This document shows, in pieces, positions 38,367 to 48,019 of a stretch of DNA of 64,000 nucleotides. Source of the DNA: CAIWHR01 sp963816925 (GTDB lineage: Bacteria; Pseudomonadota; Gammaproteobacteria; Burkholderiales; Casimicrobiaceae); contig CAWFMY010000007.1 of assembly GCA_963816925.1 (NCBI GenBank), positions 62,001-126,000 on the forward strand, in the 5' to 3' direction. The position numbers and the translations under genes are program-made. The notes beneath the pieces are model-generated. The model saw nothing but the letters and a program-made list of their open reading frames with translations. It searched no databases and was not told where the DNA came from. Position 1 is the first letter of the stretch. Each line of letters starts with the position of its first letter.

Positions 38367-39350
38367 TTACGGTGCCGGCGCCAAACGCGCCACGATGCCG
38401 GCGAGCTGCCGGAGATAGAGCGTGAATCCGGTTGCCGGTCGCGCGCGCCCGAACGCCTTGCCGATGCCGTCGTAGCGGCCGCCGTTGCCGATCGCGGCGG
38501 ACAGTCCGGGCGTGAAGACCGAGAAGATTGCGCCGCTGTGGTAGTGATAGCCACGCAGGTCGGCGAGATCGATGTGGAGCGCCTCGACGTGCGGCCCGGC
38601 CGCCTTGGCAAGGCTCTCGAGCGCGGCGAGGGCGTTGCTGATCGCCGGGGTGTCGGGAAGCCGCGCGCGCGCCGCGAGCAGCACGTCGCCCGCGGGGCCA
38701 TACAGCGACGGGAGGGCGGTGAGCGCGTCGCGCCAGGCCGGCGCAAGCTTCGCGGTGAGCGCCGCCACCGTGGGCACGTCCTTCGTGCGCAGCGCATCGA
38801 ATAGATCGGAATCCTCGCTGTCGCTGGCGACACCGGCACCGGCCGCGAGCGCCCGGTACACGCCGACGTGCCCGAGGTCGAGATGCAGCGCGCGCACGCC
38901 CGCCGCGGCGAGCGAGGACAGCAGCAGGAGAATCACTTCGGTGTCGCCGGCGATGCCCGCCTCGCCGAAGAGCTCGGCGCCGATCTGCGCGACTTCGCGC
39001 GTCTCGCCGATCCCGGCGGTCGTGCGCAGGACGCTGCCGGCGTAGCAGAGGCGGGTGATCCCGGGCTCGTTCAGCAGGTGCGCGTCGATTCGCGCGACCT
39101 GCGGCGTGATGTCGGCGCGCATGCCCAGAAGGCGGCCCGACATCGGGTCGACGACCTTGAACGTCTGCAGGTCGAGATCGTGCCCGGTTCCCGTCAGCAG
39201 CGAGTCGAGATGCTCGACCAGCGGCGGCTGCACCAGCCGGAAGCCCCGCGCGCGGAAGTGATCGAGCAGCACGCGGCGCAACGCTTCCATCCGCTCGGCT
39301 TCCGCCGGCAGGATGTCCTCGATGTACTCGGGCAGGATCCACTTACGCAT
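38367..39350 (-). CDS. hisZ: ATP phosphoribosyltransferase regulatory subunit
   Basis: A 327-residue class II aaRS-like protein (MRKWILPEYIEDILPAEAER) that lacks the tRNA-binding tail of HisS. Motifs typical of HisZ are LLGMRADITPQVARID and LCYAGSVLRT. It forms a complex with the short form of HisG and senses histidine. It lies between DUF2065 and purA, as in most betaproteobacteria. It is at the short end of the family length range. Confidence 0.9.
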   Translation of the reverse strand: MRKWILPEYIEDILPAEAERMEALRRVLLDHFRARGFRLVQPPLVEHLDSLLTGTGHDLDLQTFKVVDPMSGRLLGMRADITPQVARIDAHLLNEPGITRLCYAGSVLRTTAGIGETREVAQIGAELFGEAGIAGDTEVILLLLSSLAAAGVRALHLDLGHVGVYRALAAGAGVASDSEDSDLFDALRTKDVPTVAALTAKLAPAWRDALTALPSLYGPAGDVLLAARARLPDTPAISNALAALESLAKAAGPHVEALHIDLADLRGYHYHSGAIFSVFTPGLSAAIGNGGRYDGIGKAFGRARPATGFTLYLRQLAGIVARLAPAP

Positions 39351-39534
39351 GGCGAAGGAGCCAGTAGCCGATGAGCCCGAGGGCGATGGAAAGGAGGCCG
39401 ATGAACCGCAACTGCCCGTCGGTCAGGAGCACGAGTTTCTGAAAGCTGTCGCGCCAGACGCGTGGCGCGACAAACGGCAGCAGCCCCTCGATCACGAGCA
39501 CCAGCGCGAACGCCGCCCACAGCGAATCCGCCAC
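39343..39534 (-). CDS. DUF2065 small membrane protein
   Basis: 63 residues with two hydrophobic helices (LWAAFALVLVIEGLLPFVAP and LRFIGLLSIALGLIGYWLL). The family sits between hflC and hisZ/purA in many proteobacteria. Its function is not known; it overlaps the hisZ start by 8 bases, so the two are probably coupled. Confidence 0.9.
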   Translation of the reverse strand: MADSLWAAFALVLVIEGLLPFVAPRVWRDSFQKLVLLTDGQLRFIGLLSIALGLIGYWLLRHA

Positions 39535-39567
39535 GAATCGATCCCCGGAACGCCGGCCGCCGATGCG

Positions 39568-40458
39568 TTACTTCGGCGCCTTCGCGCCTTGTCCGCCCGG
39601 GCCCCGGAAATACCGGAAGAAATCGGAGCCCGGATCGAGGACCATCACGTCGTTGCGCCCGCGGAACGTCGCGCGGTAGGCCTCGAGACTGCGGTAGAAC
39701 GCGAAGAACTCGGGATTTGCGCCAAACGCGGCAGCATAGATCGCCGCGGCCTTGGCGTCGCCCTGGCCCTTGATCTGCTGTGCCTGGCGGTACGCTTCCG
39801 CGATGATGACCTCGCGCTGGCGGTCGGCGTCCGCGCGGACCTTTTCCGACTCGGCCTGACCCAGCGAGCGCAGCTCGTTGGCGACCCGTCGGCGCTCCGA
39901 TTCCATGCGCGCATAGACGGGGTCGGTCACGTCGGGCGGCAGCTCGACGCGGCGCAGCCGCACGTCGACGATCTCGACGCCGAACGTCTTGGCGTCGGTG
40001 TCCGCCTTCTGCCGCGTGGTCGCCATGATCTTGTCGCGCTCGGACGAGATCACCTCGTGCACGGTGCGCTTGTTGATCTCCTCGCGCAGGTTCGCGCGCA
40101 CGGTCGTCGAGAGGCGCTGCCGCGCGACGTCCTCGTCACCCTGCTGCGTGTTGACGTAGAACTGCTTGACGTCGGTGATGCGCCAAAGGACGAAGAAGTC
40201 GATCAGCAGCGGCTTCTTTTCGGACGTCGTGATGCGGTCGGGCTCGGGATTGTCGAGCACCAGCGTGCGGCGGTCGTAGAACTTGACGTTCTGCAGCAGC
40301 GGCCACTTGGTGTACAGCCCGGCCGTACTCTGCGTCTCGACGATCTCGCCGAGCTGGAACTTGATCGCGTACTGCGTCTGGTGGACCGTGTAGAGCGCCT
40401 GCGATGCGACGAGCAGGAGCGCGACGACCAGCGCGAGGATCGGCATCGTGAACTTCAT
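39568..40458 (-). CDS. hflC: Protease modulator HflC
   Basis: 296 residues, starting at ATG 40458 overlapping the hflK stop (ATGA). One N-terminal membrane helix (MPILALVVALLLVASQALY) is followed by the SPFH/prohibitin domain (LYTKWPLLQNVKFYDRRTL, VRANLREEINKRTVHEVIS) and a coiled-coil region (AESEKVRADADRQREVIIAE). With HflK it forms a periplasm-facing cage around FtsH and modulates proteolysis. Confidence 0.95.
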   Translation of the reverse strand: MKFTMPILALVVALLLVASQALYTVHQTQYAIKFQLGEIVETQSTAGLYTKWPLLQNVKFYDRRTLVLDNPEPDRITTSEKKPLLIDFFVLWRITDVKQFYVNTQQGDEDVARQRLSTTVRANLREEINKRTVHEVISSERDKIMATTRQKADTDAKTFGVEIVDVRLRRVELPPDVTDPVYARMESERRRVANELRSLGQAESEKVRADADRQREVIIAEAYRQAQQIKGQGDAKAAAIYAAAFGANPEFFAFYRSLEAYRATFRGRNDVMVLDPGSDFFRYFRGPGGQGAKAPK

Positions 40459-41679
40459 CGCGTTTCCCCGGGGCGGTCGCGGTTGCGCAGGGCTTCGCGC
40501 GCGCGCGACGGGTCGAGCGTGACCGAGGCTTCCGGCGCCGGCGCGGTCGACGGACGCGAGGCCGACAGGTCGGGCGTGGTCGACGGCGCGACGGTGGCGG
40601 GACCGCTTTGCTGGATCAGCTTGTCGAGCGGCAGGTAGAGGAGGTTGCTGCCCGCTTTCTGGTCGACGAGGACCTTGCTCGTGCTCCCGAGCACCGTCTG
40701 CATCATGTCGATGTAGAGGCGCTCGCGCGTGACGGCGGGCGCCTTCGTGTATTCGGTGAGGATCTGCCGGAAGCGCGACGCGTCGCCTTCGGCCCGCTGC
40801 ACGACGGACGCGAGATAGCCGTTCGCTTCCTCGAGGAGCCGCGCCGCGTTGCCGCGGGCGCGCGGAACGACGTCGTTCGCGTAGGCCTGGCCCTTCGTTG
40901 CGGAAGCGGTCGCGGTCCTGCCCCGCCTTCACCGCGTCGTCGAACGCCGCCTGGACCTTGTCGGGCGGCTGGACGCTCTGGAGCGCGACCTTCTGGATGA
41001 AGATGCCCGCCTCATAGCGATCGAGCATCTCCTGCATCAGCTTCTCGGCGGACTTGGCGATCTGCTCGCCGCCTTCGTAGAGGACGAAGTCCATCTTCGC
41101 CTTGCCGACGACCTCGCCCATCGCGGTCTGGGCGACGAACTGCACGATCTGATCCGGGTTGCGCACGTTGAAGGCGTACGCCTCGGCATTGTTGAGGTTG
41201 TACTGGACGGTGAACAGGACGTCGATGATGTTCTCGTCGTCCGTCAGCATCGGGGCTTCGTTGGCCTTCTTGTTCTTCGAATTGCCGCGGAAGCCGACCT
41301 CGACGCGCCGCGATTGCGAAAAGTCGACGAGCTGCACCGCCTCGATCGGGAAGGGCAGGTGCCAGCGCGCGCCCGCCTGGGTCGTCTCGGTGTACTTGCC
41401 GAAGCGCGTGACCACGCCGCGGCGGCCCTCGTCGACGATGTAGACGCCGCTGGCGAGCCAGACGAAGAGCACCAGCGCGACCACGATGCCCGCGCCCGAA
41501 AGCGGAAACTTGCGGCCCCGGCCGCCGTCGCCCGGATCGCCCCCGCCATCGCTTCCCCCGCCGGCCTTGCGGCCGAAGAGCTCGTTGAAGCGCCGGCTCA
41601 GGTTGCGCCAGATCTCGTCGAGATCGGGCGGCCCGCTGTTGTTGCCGCGCTTGCCCCACTGCGGATCGTTGAGCGACAT
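40455..41679 (-). CDS. hflK: FtsH protease activity modulator HflK (one frameshift)
   Basis: About 408 residues after repair of a one-base shift near 40900. The N-terminus (SLNDPQWGKRGNNSGPPDLD) and Gly-rich linker are typical, followed by one membrane helix and the SPFH domain (DENIIDVLFTVQYNLNNAEAY). The second frame carries the end, EYTKAPAVTRERLYIDMMQ and KVLVDQKAGSNLLYLPLDKL. The stop overlaps the hflC start. Every conserved block is present, so error is likelier than loss. Confidence 0.92.
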
Positions 41680-41728
41680 CTGGGATCGTCGATGAAAAAG
41701 GCGGGTCGCTTCTGCGGAAGTGGCCGCG

Positions 41729-42862
41729 TCAGGCGTTCACGATGGAGGCGGCGCCAGCGGCAGCGAGCGGTTCGTGCGACGGGAACCGTTCGGCGAGCGC
41801 GGCGCGCAATTCGGGGCAGCCGGCGCCCGTCAACGCACTTACACGGACCACGTGCAGTATACCAGAGGGGTCGCGCTCGCCACCGGGCGCGATGCCCGTC
41901 GCGTCGATCTTGTTGTAGACGCGGATTTGCGGCACGCCCTGCGCGCCGATCTCCTCCAGCACCGCGTCGACGGCGGCGATCTGCTCGTCGCGATTCGGGT
42001 GGGAAGCGTCGATCACGTGCAACAGCAGGTCCGCGTGAGCGGCCTCGGATAGCGTGCCGCGGAACGCGGCGACGAGGTCGTGCGGCAGCTCGCGAATGAA
42101 GCCCACGGTGTCGGAGAGCACCATCGCCGCGGCACCCTCGACGTGGATGCGGCGCAGCGTCGTGTCGAGCGTTGCGAACAGCTGATCCGCCGCGAACGCA
42201 CGGGCACCGGTAAGGCGATTGAACAGCGTCGACTTGCCGGCGTTGGTGTAGCCGACGAGCGCGACGGTGCGCACGGCCGCGCGCCGCCGCGTGCGTCCCT
42301 GCGTGATGCGTTGCCGGGCGACGAGTTCGAGGCGCGCGTTCAGCGCCTTGACGCGGATTCCCAGCAGGCGGCGGTCGGTCTCGAGCTGCGTTTCGCCGGG
42401 GCCGCGCAAACCGATGCCGCCCTTCTGGCGCTCGAGGTGGGTCCAGCCGCCGACCAGGCGGGTGAGCTGGTGCTTCACCTGCGCGAGCTCGACCTGCAGC
42501 TTGCCTTCGGCGCTGCGCGCGCGCAGCGCGAAGATGTCGAGGATGAGCGCGGTGCGGTCGACCACGCGGCACTCGAGCGCCTTCTCGAGGTTGCGCTGCT
42601 GCGCGCCGGACAACGGATGATCGAAGATGACGACGTCGGCGCCGGTCTCGACACGCAATGCGCCGATTTCCTCGACCTTGCCCTTGCCGGCGAACAGCGC
42701 GGCGTCGGGCCGCTGCCGGCGGCCGGTGACCGCGCCGGCAACCGTTGCACCGGCGGAAATGGCGAGTGCCGTGAGCTCCGCCAGGCGCTCGTGCGGATCG
42801 CCTTCGCCGAAATCGAGCACGACGAGAAGCGCGCGATCACCGCCTTGCGGTCGCTCAAACAT
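41729..42862 (-). CDS. hflX: Ribosome-splitting GTPase HflX
   Basis: 377 residues. The N-terminal HflX domain (GRRQRPDAALFAGKGKVEEI, FDHPLSGAQQRNLEKAL) and a GLRGPGETQLETDRRLL linker are followed by the G domain: Walker A GYTNAGKSTLF, switch DTVGFIRELPHDLV and NKID. It dissociates stalled or hibernating ribosomes. It lies in the usual hfq-hflX-hflK-hflC order. Confidence 0.95.
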   Translation of the reverse strand: MFERPQGGDRALLVVLDFGEGDPHERLAELTALAISAGATVAGAVTGRRQRPDAALFAGKGKVEEIGALRVETGADVVIFDHPLSGAQQRNLEKALECRVVDRTALILDIFALRARSAEGKLQVELAQVKHQLTRLVGGWTHLERQKGGIGLRGPGETQLETDRRLLGIRVKALNARLELVARQRITQGRTRRRAAVRTVALVGYTNAGKSTLFNRLTGARAFAADQLFATLDTTLRRIHVEGAAAMVLSDTVGFIRELPHDLVAAFRGTLSEAAHADLLLHVIDASHPNRDEQIAAVDAVLEEIGAQGVPQIRVYNKIDATGIAPGGERDPSGILHVVRVSALTGAGCPELRAALAERFPSHEPLAAAGAASIVNA

Positions 42863-42996
42863 GGGGTGTGGGCGAATTTGCGCCGAATTGGGGCAGCGGC
42901 GCAGCCGGGAATCCGAACTGCACGGCAGCCCGGCGAGCGGGGAGGGTCAAGCGTGGATCGATGCGCTGGATCGGGGCGAAGCGGTCGCGGCGCCGG

Positions 42997-43245
42997 TCAC
43001 GCATCCGCGTCGGCCGCCGGGACATGGTGCGGCATGGCCACCGCGCGCGCCGGCACGACCGTCGAGATGGCGTGCTTGTAGACCATCTGCGTGACCGTGT
43101 TCTTGAGCAGGACGACATATTGGTCGAACGATTCGATCTGCCCCTGCAGCTTGATGCCGTTGACGAGATAGATCGAGACCTGAACGTGCTCCTTGCGCAG
43201 CGTGTTCAGGAAGGGGTCCTGCAGCATTTGCCCTTTGTTGCTCAT
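42997..43245 (-). CDS. hfq: RNA chaperone Hfq
   Basis: 82 residues from ATG 43245 (MSNKGQMLQDPFLNTLRKEH). Sm1 and Sm2 motifs are intact (VSIYLVNGIKLQGQIESFDQYVVLL, split here as VSIYLVNGIKLQG and FDQYVVLL; YKHAISTVVPAR). It binds small RNAs and mRNAs as a hexamer. A longer upstream frame is not Hfq. It follows der by 86 bases. Confidence 0.96.
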   Translation of the reverse strand: MSNKGQMLQDPFLNTLRKEHVQVSIYLVNGIKLQGQIESFDQYVVLLKNTVTQMVYKHAISTVVPARAVAMPHHVPAADADA

Positions 43246-43331
43246 CGCGTGGCTCCGCTTTTGTTGTTGGCCCAGGCACTGGGCGCCCGGCCCGGCTTCC
43301 CGATGGCATATGGGGGCACCGGCCGTATACG

Positions 43332-44684
43332 TCAATGCCCCCGGCGGCGGGCCGGCGCGCCCACGTACGGGTTGGCGCCGGTCTTGAATTGTATCCTAAG
43401 GGGCGTCCCGCGCAGTTGGAACGCCTCGACGAAGAAATGTTCCAGGTACCGCTTGTAGGACGCGGGGATATGCGTGAGGGCGGTGCCATGGATCACCACC
43501 AGCGGCGGGTTCTGTCCGCCCTGGTGGGCGTACCGAAGTTTCGGGCGGCCCTTTCCGGCGCGTGGCGGCTGCTGCCGCTCCACCGCCTTCGCCAGCGCGC
43601 GGGTCAGCTTGGGCGTGGGCAGCTTGGCCATCGCCGCGGCATAGGCGGCATCGACCGAGCGCATGACGCTGGCCACGCCAGTGCCCGCCTTGGCGGAGAT
43701 GAAGTGCTGGCGCGCGAACGAGAGGAAGCCCGCTTTGCGGTCGAGCTCGCGCTTGACGTCCTCGCGTCGCTCGATGGGCACGCGGTCCCACTTGTTGACG
43801 GCGACGACGAGCGCCCGGCCCGCGTCCAGGATGTACCCCGCGAGGTGCGCGTCCTGCTCGGTGACGCCATCGTCCGCGTCGAACATCAGCACGACGACGT
43901 TCGCGTCCTCGATGGCCTGCAGCGTTTTGACCACCGAGAATTTTTCGACCGCTTCGAACACCTTGCCGCGGCGGCGCACGCCGGCAGTGTCGATCAGCGT
44001 GTAGTGCCGGCCGTTCTTCTCGAAATCGAGGTAGATCGAATCGCGCGTGGTGCCGGGCTCGTCGAACGCGATCACCCGCTCCTCGCCCAGCAGTGTGTTG
44101 ACGAGCGTGGACTTGCCCACGTTGGGCCGGCCGATCACCGCGACCTTGACGGGATTGTCGGGTCCCGGCGGCATCTCGTCCTGCGCCGTCTCGGGGATCG
44201 ACGACAGCGCGAGCTCGGTCACCTCGTCGACATTCTCGCCGTGCGCCGCCGAGATGCCGTGCGGCTCGCCCAGCGCGAGCTCGTGGAACTCGGCCGTGGC
44301 GCGCCCCGGGAGCAGGCCTTCGACCTTGTTGACGACGAGGAAGACTTTTCGACCCGATTTGCGCAGCAGGCGCGCGATCGTCTTGTCCTGCTCGGTGAGA
44401 CCGGCGCGCCCGTCGACGACGAAGATGATGGCGTCGGCCTCCGCGATCGCCGCACGCGCCTGCTTCGCCATCTCGTGCAGGATGCCCGTCTTCGCCACCG
44501 GTTCGAAGCCGCCGGTGTCGACGACGATGAAGCGGCGTTCGCCGATGCGCCCGCGTCCATAGTGACGGTCGCGCGTGAGGCCGGGGAAATCGGCAACCAG
44601 CGCCGCGCGCGTCTTCGTCAGCCGGTTGAACAACGTCGACTTGCCGACGTTCGGGCGGCCGACGATGACGAGGATGGGCAGCAT
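43332..44684 (-). CDS. der: Ribosome biogenesis GTPase Der (EngA)
   Basis: 450 residues with two tandem GTPase domains: G1 motifs GRPNVGKSTLFNRL near the start and GRPNVGKSTLVNTL in the middle, DTGGF and DTAGV switch motifs, and a C-terminal KH-like domain (HGTALTHIPASYKRYLEH). It is needed for 50S assembly. The bamB stop lies 28 bases upstream. Confidence 0.96.
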   Translation of the reverse strand: MLPILVIVGRPNVGKSTLFNRLTKTRAALVADFPGLTRDRHYGRGRIGERRFIVVDTGGFEPVAKTGILHEMAKQARAAIAEADAIIFVVDGRAGLTEQDKTIARLLRKSGRKVFLVVNKVEGLLPGRATAEFHELALGEPHGISAAHGENVDEVTELALSSIPETAQDEMPPGPDNPVKVAVIGRPNVGKSTLVNTLLGEERVIAFDEPGTTRDSIYLDFEKNGRHYTLIDTAGVRRRGKVFEAVEKFSVVKTLQAIEDANVVVLMFDADDGVTEQDAHLAGYILDAGRALVVAVNKWDRVPIERREDVKRELDRKAGFLSFARQHFISAKAGTGVASVMRSVDAAYAAAMAKLPTPKLTRALAKAVERQQPPRAGKGRPKLRYAHQGGQNPPLVVIHGTALTHIPASYKRYLEHFFVEAFQLRGTPLRIQFKTGANPYVGAPARRRGH

Positions 44685-44712
44685 GAAGGTCGCGGTGCGC
44701 GGCGCCTCCCGC

Positions 44713-45945
44713 TCACCGCCCGGTCACGGCATAGAGCGTTCCGCCCTCGGTCTGCCACACCGCATTGGCGCCCGATCGCGCGGGTTGCGCGGTGGGCGGG
44801 GTTTCGTCGGTCGGCGCGCGGCCGACGAGCTTGCCGTCGTTGCGATCGAGCAGATAGATGAATCCCTGCGGATCGACGACGAGGAGGAAATCGCCGGCGA
44901 GCTGCGCCCCGGCGGGCTTGCGCGGCGCGAGCTTGTCCTGCTTCCACACCGACGCGCCCGTCACCTTGTCGAGCGCATGCACGGCGCCGGCGTCGTCGGC
45001 AACATAGAGGTAGCGGTTGTCGATCGCGATTCCCGACAGGCTCGAGACGTCGCGCGTCCAGACGAGGTCGCCACGCAGGACCTCGAAGCAGGCGACCCGA
45101 CCCTGGTAGGCGACCGCGCAGACCTGGCGCTCCTCCACGACCGGAAGCGATGTGACGTCGGCGATGCGCTCCAGCTCCGTCGCGCCCTTGGGGGTCGCGA
45201 CATTGCCTTCCCAGCCGATGTTGCCGGTGGCGAGGTCGACGGCGAGCAATTTTCCGCCCGCGGTGCCCGAGAACATGCCGCCTCGGCTGACGGTGCCTCC
45301 GGCGTAATTCCTGATCGTGAGCGGCGGGTTGGTGCGCTGGTAGACCCATTTCGTCTTGCCGTCGGCGGCCGCGAGTCCATGCATGCGGCCATCGCCGGTC
45401 CAGACCACGATGGTTCCTTCGGCCACGCGCGGCGGCCCGAGCACTTCGCTCGTCACCTTCACTTGCCACAGCGCCTTGCCGTTGGTGTCGAACGCGAGGA
45501 CGTCGCCCTTGTCCGTGCCGACGACGACGAGCGTCGCGTCCGCGCCGACGCCCGCCGCGAGCTTGCGCCCGGCCTCGATCCGCCAGACGACGGCGCCGCT
45601 GGCAGGATCGATGCGGAAGATCGTCCCGCCGCTGTTCGCGGCGTAAATTGCGTTTGGCGTAACTTCCGGCGCGAGGCCGGGGCTGGACTTGCCGATCGCG
45701 ACCTGCCACGCGATCTGCGTGTTCGCGGTGACCGGAAAATCGGGGAGCGGGGCGATCTTCTTGCCGGCGCCGAAGAGCGACGCCAGCCAGCCGAACGACG
45801 GCGGCGGAATCGACGGAATCCACGATTGCAGCGACGCGCAGCCTCCGCAGGCGAGCATTGCGGAAGCGATCGCCGCGAGCGCGACGATGCGGGGCAGCGC
45901 GACGCGCGACGCGCCGTGCCGTGGGTCGCTGCAGGGCGTGCTCAT
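44713..45945 (-). CDS. bamB: Outer-membrane assembly lipoprotein BamB
   Basis: 410 residues from ATG 45945 (MSTPCSDPRHGASRVAL). A signal sequence ends in a Cys-containing lipobox-like stretch (ASAMLACGGC). PQQ-like beta-propeller blades follow, with repeats such as GVGADATLVVVGTDKGDVLAF, NIGWEGNVATPKGA and LYVADDAGAVHALDKVTGA. It helps BamA insert beta-barrel proteins. Its start overlaps the yfgM stop found in the correct frame (ATGA). The frame appears fused to yfgM only because of an upstream single-base shift. Confidence 0.93.
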   Translation of the reverse strand: MSTPCSDPRHGASRVALPRIVALAAIASAMLACGGCASLQSWIPSIPPPSFGWLASLFGAGKKIAPLPDFPVTANTQIAWQVAIGKSSPGLAPEVTPNAIYAANSGGTIFRIDPASGAVVWRIEAGRKLAAGVGADATLVVVGTDKGDVLAFDTNGKALWQVKVTSEVLGPPRVAEGTIVVWTGDGRMHGLAAADGKTKWVYQRTNPPLTIRNYAGGTVSRGGMFSGTAGGKLLAVDLATGNIGWEGNVATPKGATELERIADVTSLPVVEERQVCAVAYQGRVACFEVLRGDLVWTRDVSSLSGIAIDNRYLYVADDAGAVHALDKVTGASVWKQDKLAPRKPAGAQLAGDFLLVVDPQGFIYLLDRNDGKLVGRAPTDETPPTAQPARSGANAVWQTEGGTLYAVTGR

Positions 45946-46665
45946 TTCGCGGGGACCGCGGGCGCCGACGCCGGAGCCGGTAGGCGGCGTCGGCGCGATC
46001 GGCGCCTTGACCGCCGGGTCCGCTGCCGCGAGCGGCCCGCCGATCGCGTCGAGCTTCGCCTGGACGAAGCTGTAATACGGGCTCTTCGAATCGAGCTTGG
46101 TGAGCGCCGTCTGGTAGGCGGTCCGCGCTTCGTTCGCGCGGCCGGCCGCGGCCAGGACGTCGCCGCGCAGGTCCTCGTAGACGCCGGCGAACGGCTCGTC
46201 GCGCTTCGCATCGAGCGTGCGCAGCGCGTCGTCGTACTGCTTCGCGTCGAACTGGATTTCCGCGAGGCGCACGCGCGCGATCTGCTTCAGCTCGTCCTCG
46301 CTGCTGCGGTCGAGGACGAACTGCAGCTGCGCGGTGGCGCCGGGTGCGTCGCCCGCATCGAACATCAGTTTCGACACAAGCAGCGCGGCGCGCGGCGCGT
46401 AGCCCGTGCTTGCGAAGCGCTCGGCGAGCTGCGCGGATGCTTCCTTCGCCTTGGGCACGTCGTTCGCCTTGGCCGCGGCGGCGACGGCGTTGAACATCAC
46501 GGATGCCTCTTCGGCCTGCTTGCCCTGCCACCAGCGCCAGCCCTGCACGCCGAGGACTCCGAGCGCGATCGCGAGCACGACGCCGGAGACGAGGTTGCCA
46601 TACTGGTTCCACCAGGCCTTGAGGTCGTCCAGTTTTTCCTGCTCTTCGAGGTCGTAGACTGCCAT
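45942..46665 (-). CDS. YfgM-like periplasmic TPR chaperone (one frameshift near C-terminus)
   Basis: About 240 residues: a short cytoplasmic start (MAVYDLEEQEKLDDLKAWW), one membrane helix (LVSGVVLAIALGVLGVQGW), then TPR-like helices (SVMFNAVAAAAKANDVPKAK, YDDALRTLDAKRDEPFAGVY). As written the frame runs on into bamB. In another frame the tail reads LPAPASAPAVPAK and stops at 45942, overlapping the bamB ATG as expected. I therefore place a one-base shift around 45980-46010. It belongs to the hisS-yfgM-bamB-der unit. Confidence 0.88.
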
Positions 46666-46708
46666 GCTCGTTTCCCGTTCGATTGGATCGGCGCTTGCGC
46701 CGGATTGA

Positions 46709-48019
46709 TTATTGTCGTGCCGCCAGGATGGCGGCGACTTCGGTGACCGCGACGGCGACCTGCTCGCCGCCGTCGCGCAACGGCTTGACGCTGACGTTGC
46801 CCGCCGCGACTTCGTCGTCGCCGATGATCAGCGCGAATGCGGCGCCGCTCGCGTCGGCTTTCTTCATCTGCGACTTGATGCTGCCGCCGCCCGCGTTCAC
46901 CACGATCGCATTGCCGGCGTCGCGCAGCAGCTCGCCGACGCGCGACGCGAGCTTCGCTCCGGCGTCGCCCAGGTGAACGACATACGCCAGCGGCGCTGCC
47001 TTGCGGGCAGTGCCTGCTTCCTGCAGCAGCAGGACCACCCGCTCGATGCCGACGGCGAACCCGCAGGCGAAATCGCGCTTGCCGCCGAGCTGCTCGAAGA
47101 GGTCGTCGTAGCGCCCGCCGCCGGCGACCGTTCCCTGCGCGCCCAGGCGGTCGGTGACGAACTCGAACACCGTGCGATTGTAGTAGTCGAGCCCGCGGAC
47201 CAGGCGCGCGTTCACTTCATAGGCCATTCCGGCGTCGTCGAGCAGGCGCTTCAGGCCTTCGAAGTGTGCGAGGGACTGGTCGCGAATCATGTCGACGAGT
47301 CGCGGCGCGCCCGCGATCATCTCCTGCATCGCCGGGTTTTTGCTGTCGAGGATGCGCAACGGATTGGTGACAAGGCGCCGGCGCGAGTCCTCGTCGAGCA
47401 CGTCTTCGTGCCGCTTGAACCAGGCGACGAGCTCGTTGCGGTGCGCAAGGCGATCGTTACGATCCCCGATCGAATTCACGTACAGCCGGATGCCGTCGGC
47501 CAGCCCGAGCTCGCGCCACAGGCGCGCGAGCATGATGATCTGCTCGGCGTCGACATCGGGGCCGTCGAAGCCCAGCGCCTCGGCGTCGAACTGGTGAAAC
47601 TGCCGATAACGCCCTTTCTGCGGGCGCTCGTGGCGAAACATCGGCCCCGCGGTCCAGACGCGCTGCGGCCGGTCGTAGGTCAGGTTGTGCTCGATGGCCG
47701 CGCGGACGATGCCGGCGGTCGCCTCGGGGCGCAGCGTCAGGCTCTCGCCGTTGAGCTTGTCCTCGAAGGTGTACATCTCCTTCTCGACGATATCGGTTGC
47801 ATCGCCGATGCCGCGCACGAACAAGGCGGTCGGCTCGACGACTGGCACGCGAAGGTTGCGGTAGCCGTACTGACGGAATACGTCGCGTGCGGTGTCCTCG
47901 AGGAATTCCCAGACGGCGGCCTCGTCGGGCAGCACGTCGTTCATTCCGCGGACGGCTTGCAGCGTGCCGGCCTTCGCCGTGGCCCGCTGACCGGTCGGCT
48001 TCGCGCTCGCGTCGGTCAC
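46709..48019 (-). CDS. hisS: Histidyl-tRNA synthetase
   Basis: 436 residues from GTG 48019, which overlaps the ispG stop (GTGA). Class II motifs are visible: AVRGMNDVLPDEA, FRHERPQKGRYRQFHQFDAE (motif 2), VRGLDYYNRTVFEFV and GGRYDDLFEQLGG, with the C-terminal anticodon-binding domain (SIKSQMKKADASGAAFALII). Charges tRNA-His. Confidence 0.96.
   Translation of the reverse strand: MTDASAKPTGQRATAKAGTLQAVRGMNDVLPDEAAVWEFLEDTARDVFRQYGYRNLRVPVVEPTALFVRGIGDATDIVEKEMYTFEDKLNGESLTLRPEATAGIVRAAIEHNLTYDRPQRVWTAGPMFRHERPQKGRYRQFHQFDAEALGFDGPDVDAEQIIMLARLWRELGLADGIRLYVNSIGDRNDRLAHRNELVAWFKRHEDVLDEDSRRRLVTNPLRILDSKNPAMQEMIAGAPRLVDMIRDQSLAHFEGLKRLLDDAGMAYEVNARLVRGLDYYNRTVFEFVTDRLGAQGTVAGGGRYDDLFEQLGGKRDFACGFAVGIERVVLLLQEAGTARKAAPLAYVVHLGDAGAKLASRVGELLRDAGNAIVVNAGGGSIKSQMKKADASGAAFALIIGDDEVAAGNVSVKPLRDGGEQVAVAVTEVAAILAARQ

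Noticed and set aside
37018..39342. A 774-codon frame joining hisZ and purA
   Set aside because: HisZ is complete in its own frame and PurA begins at ATG 38310. The upstream part is a shadow.
39568..41679. Natural HflK-HflC fusion (703 codons)
   Set aside because: The middle is out-of-frame HflK caused by a shift near 40900. The correct HflK tail and stop overlap a normal HflC start.
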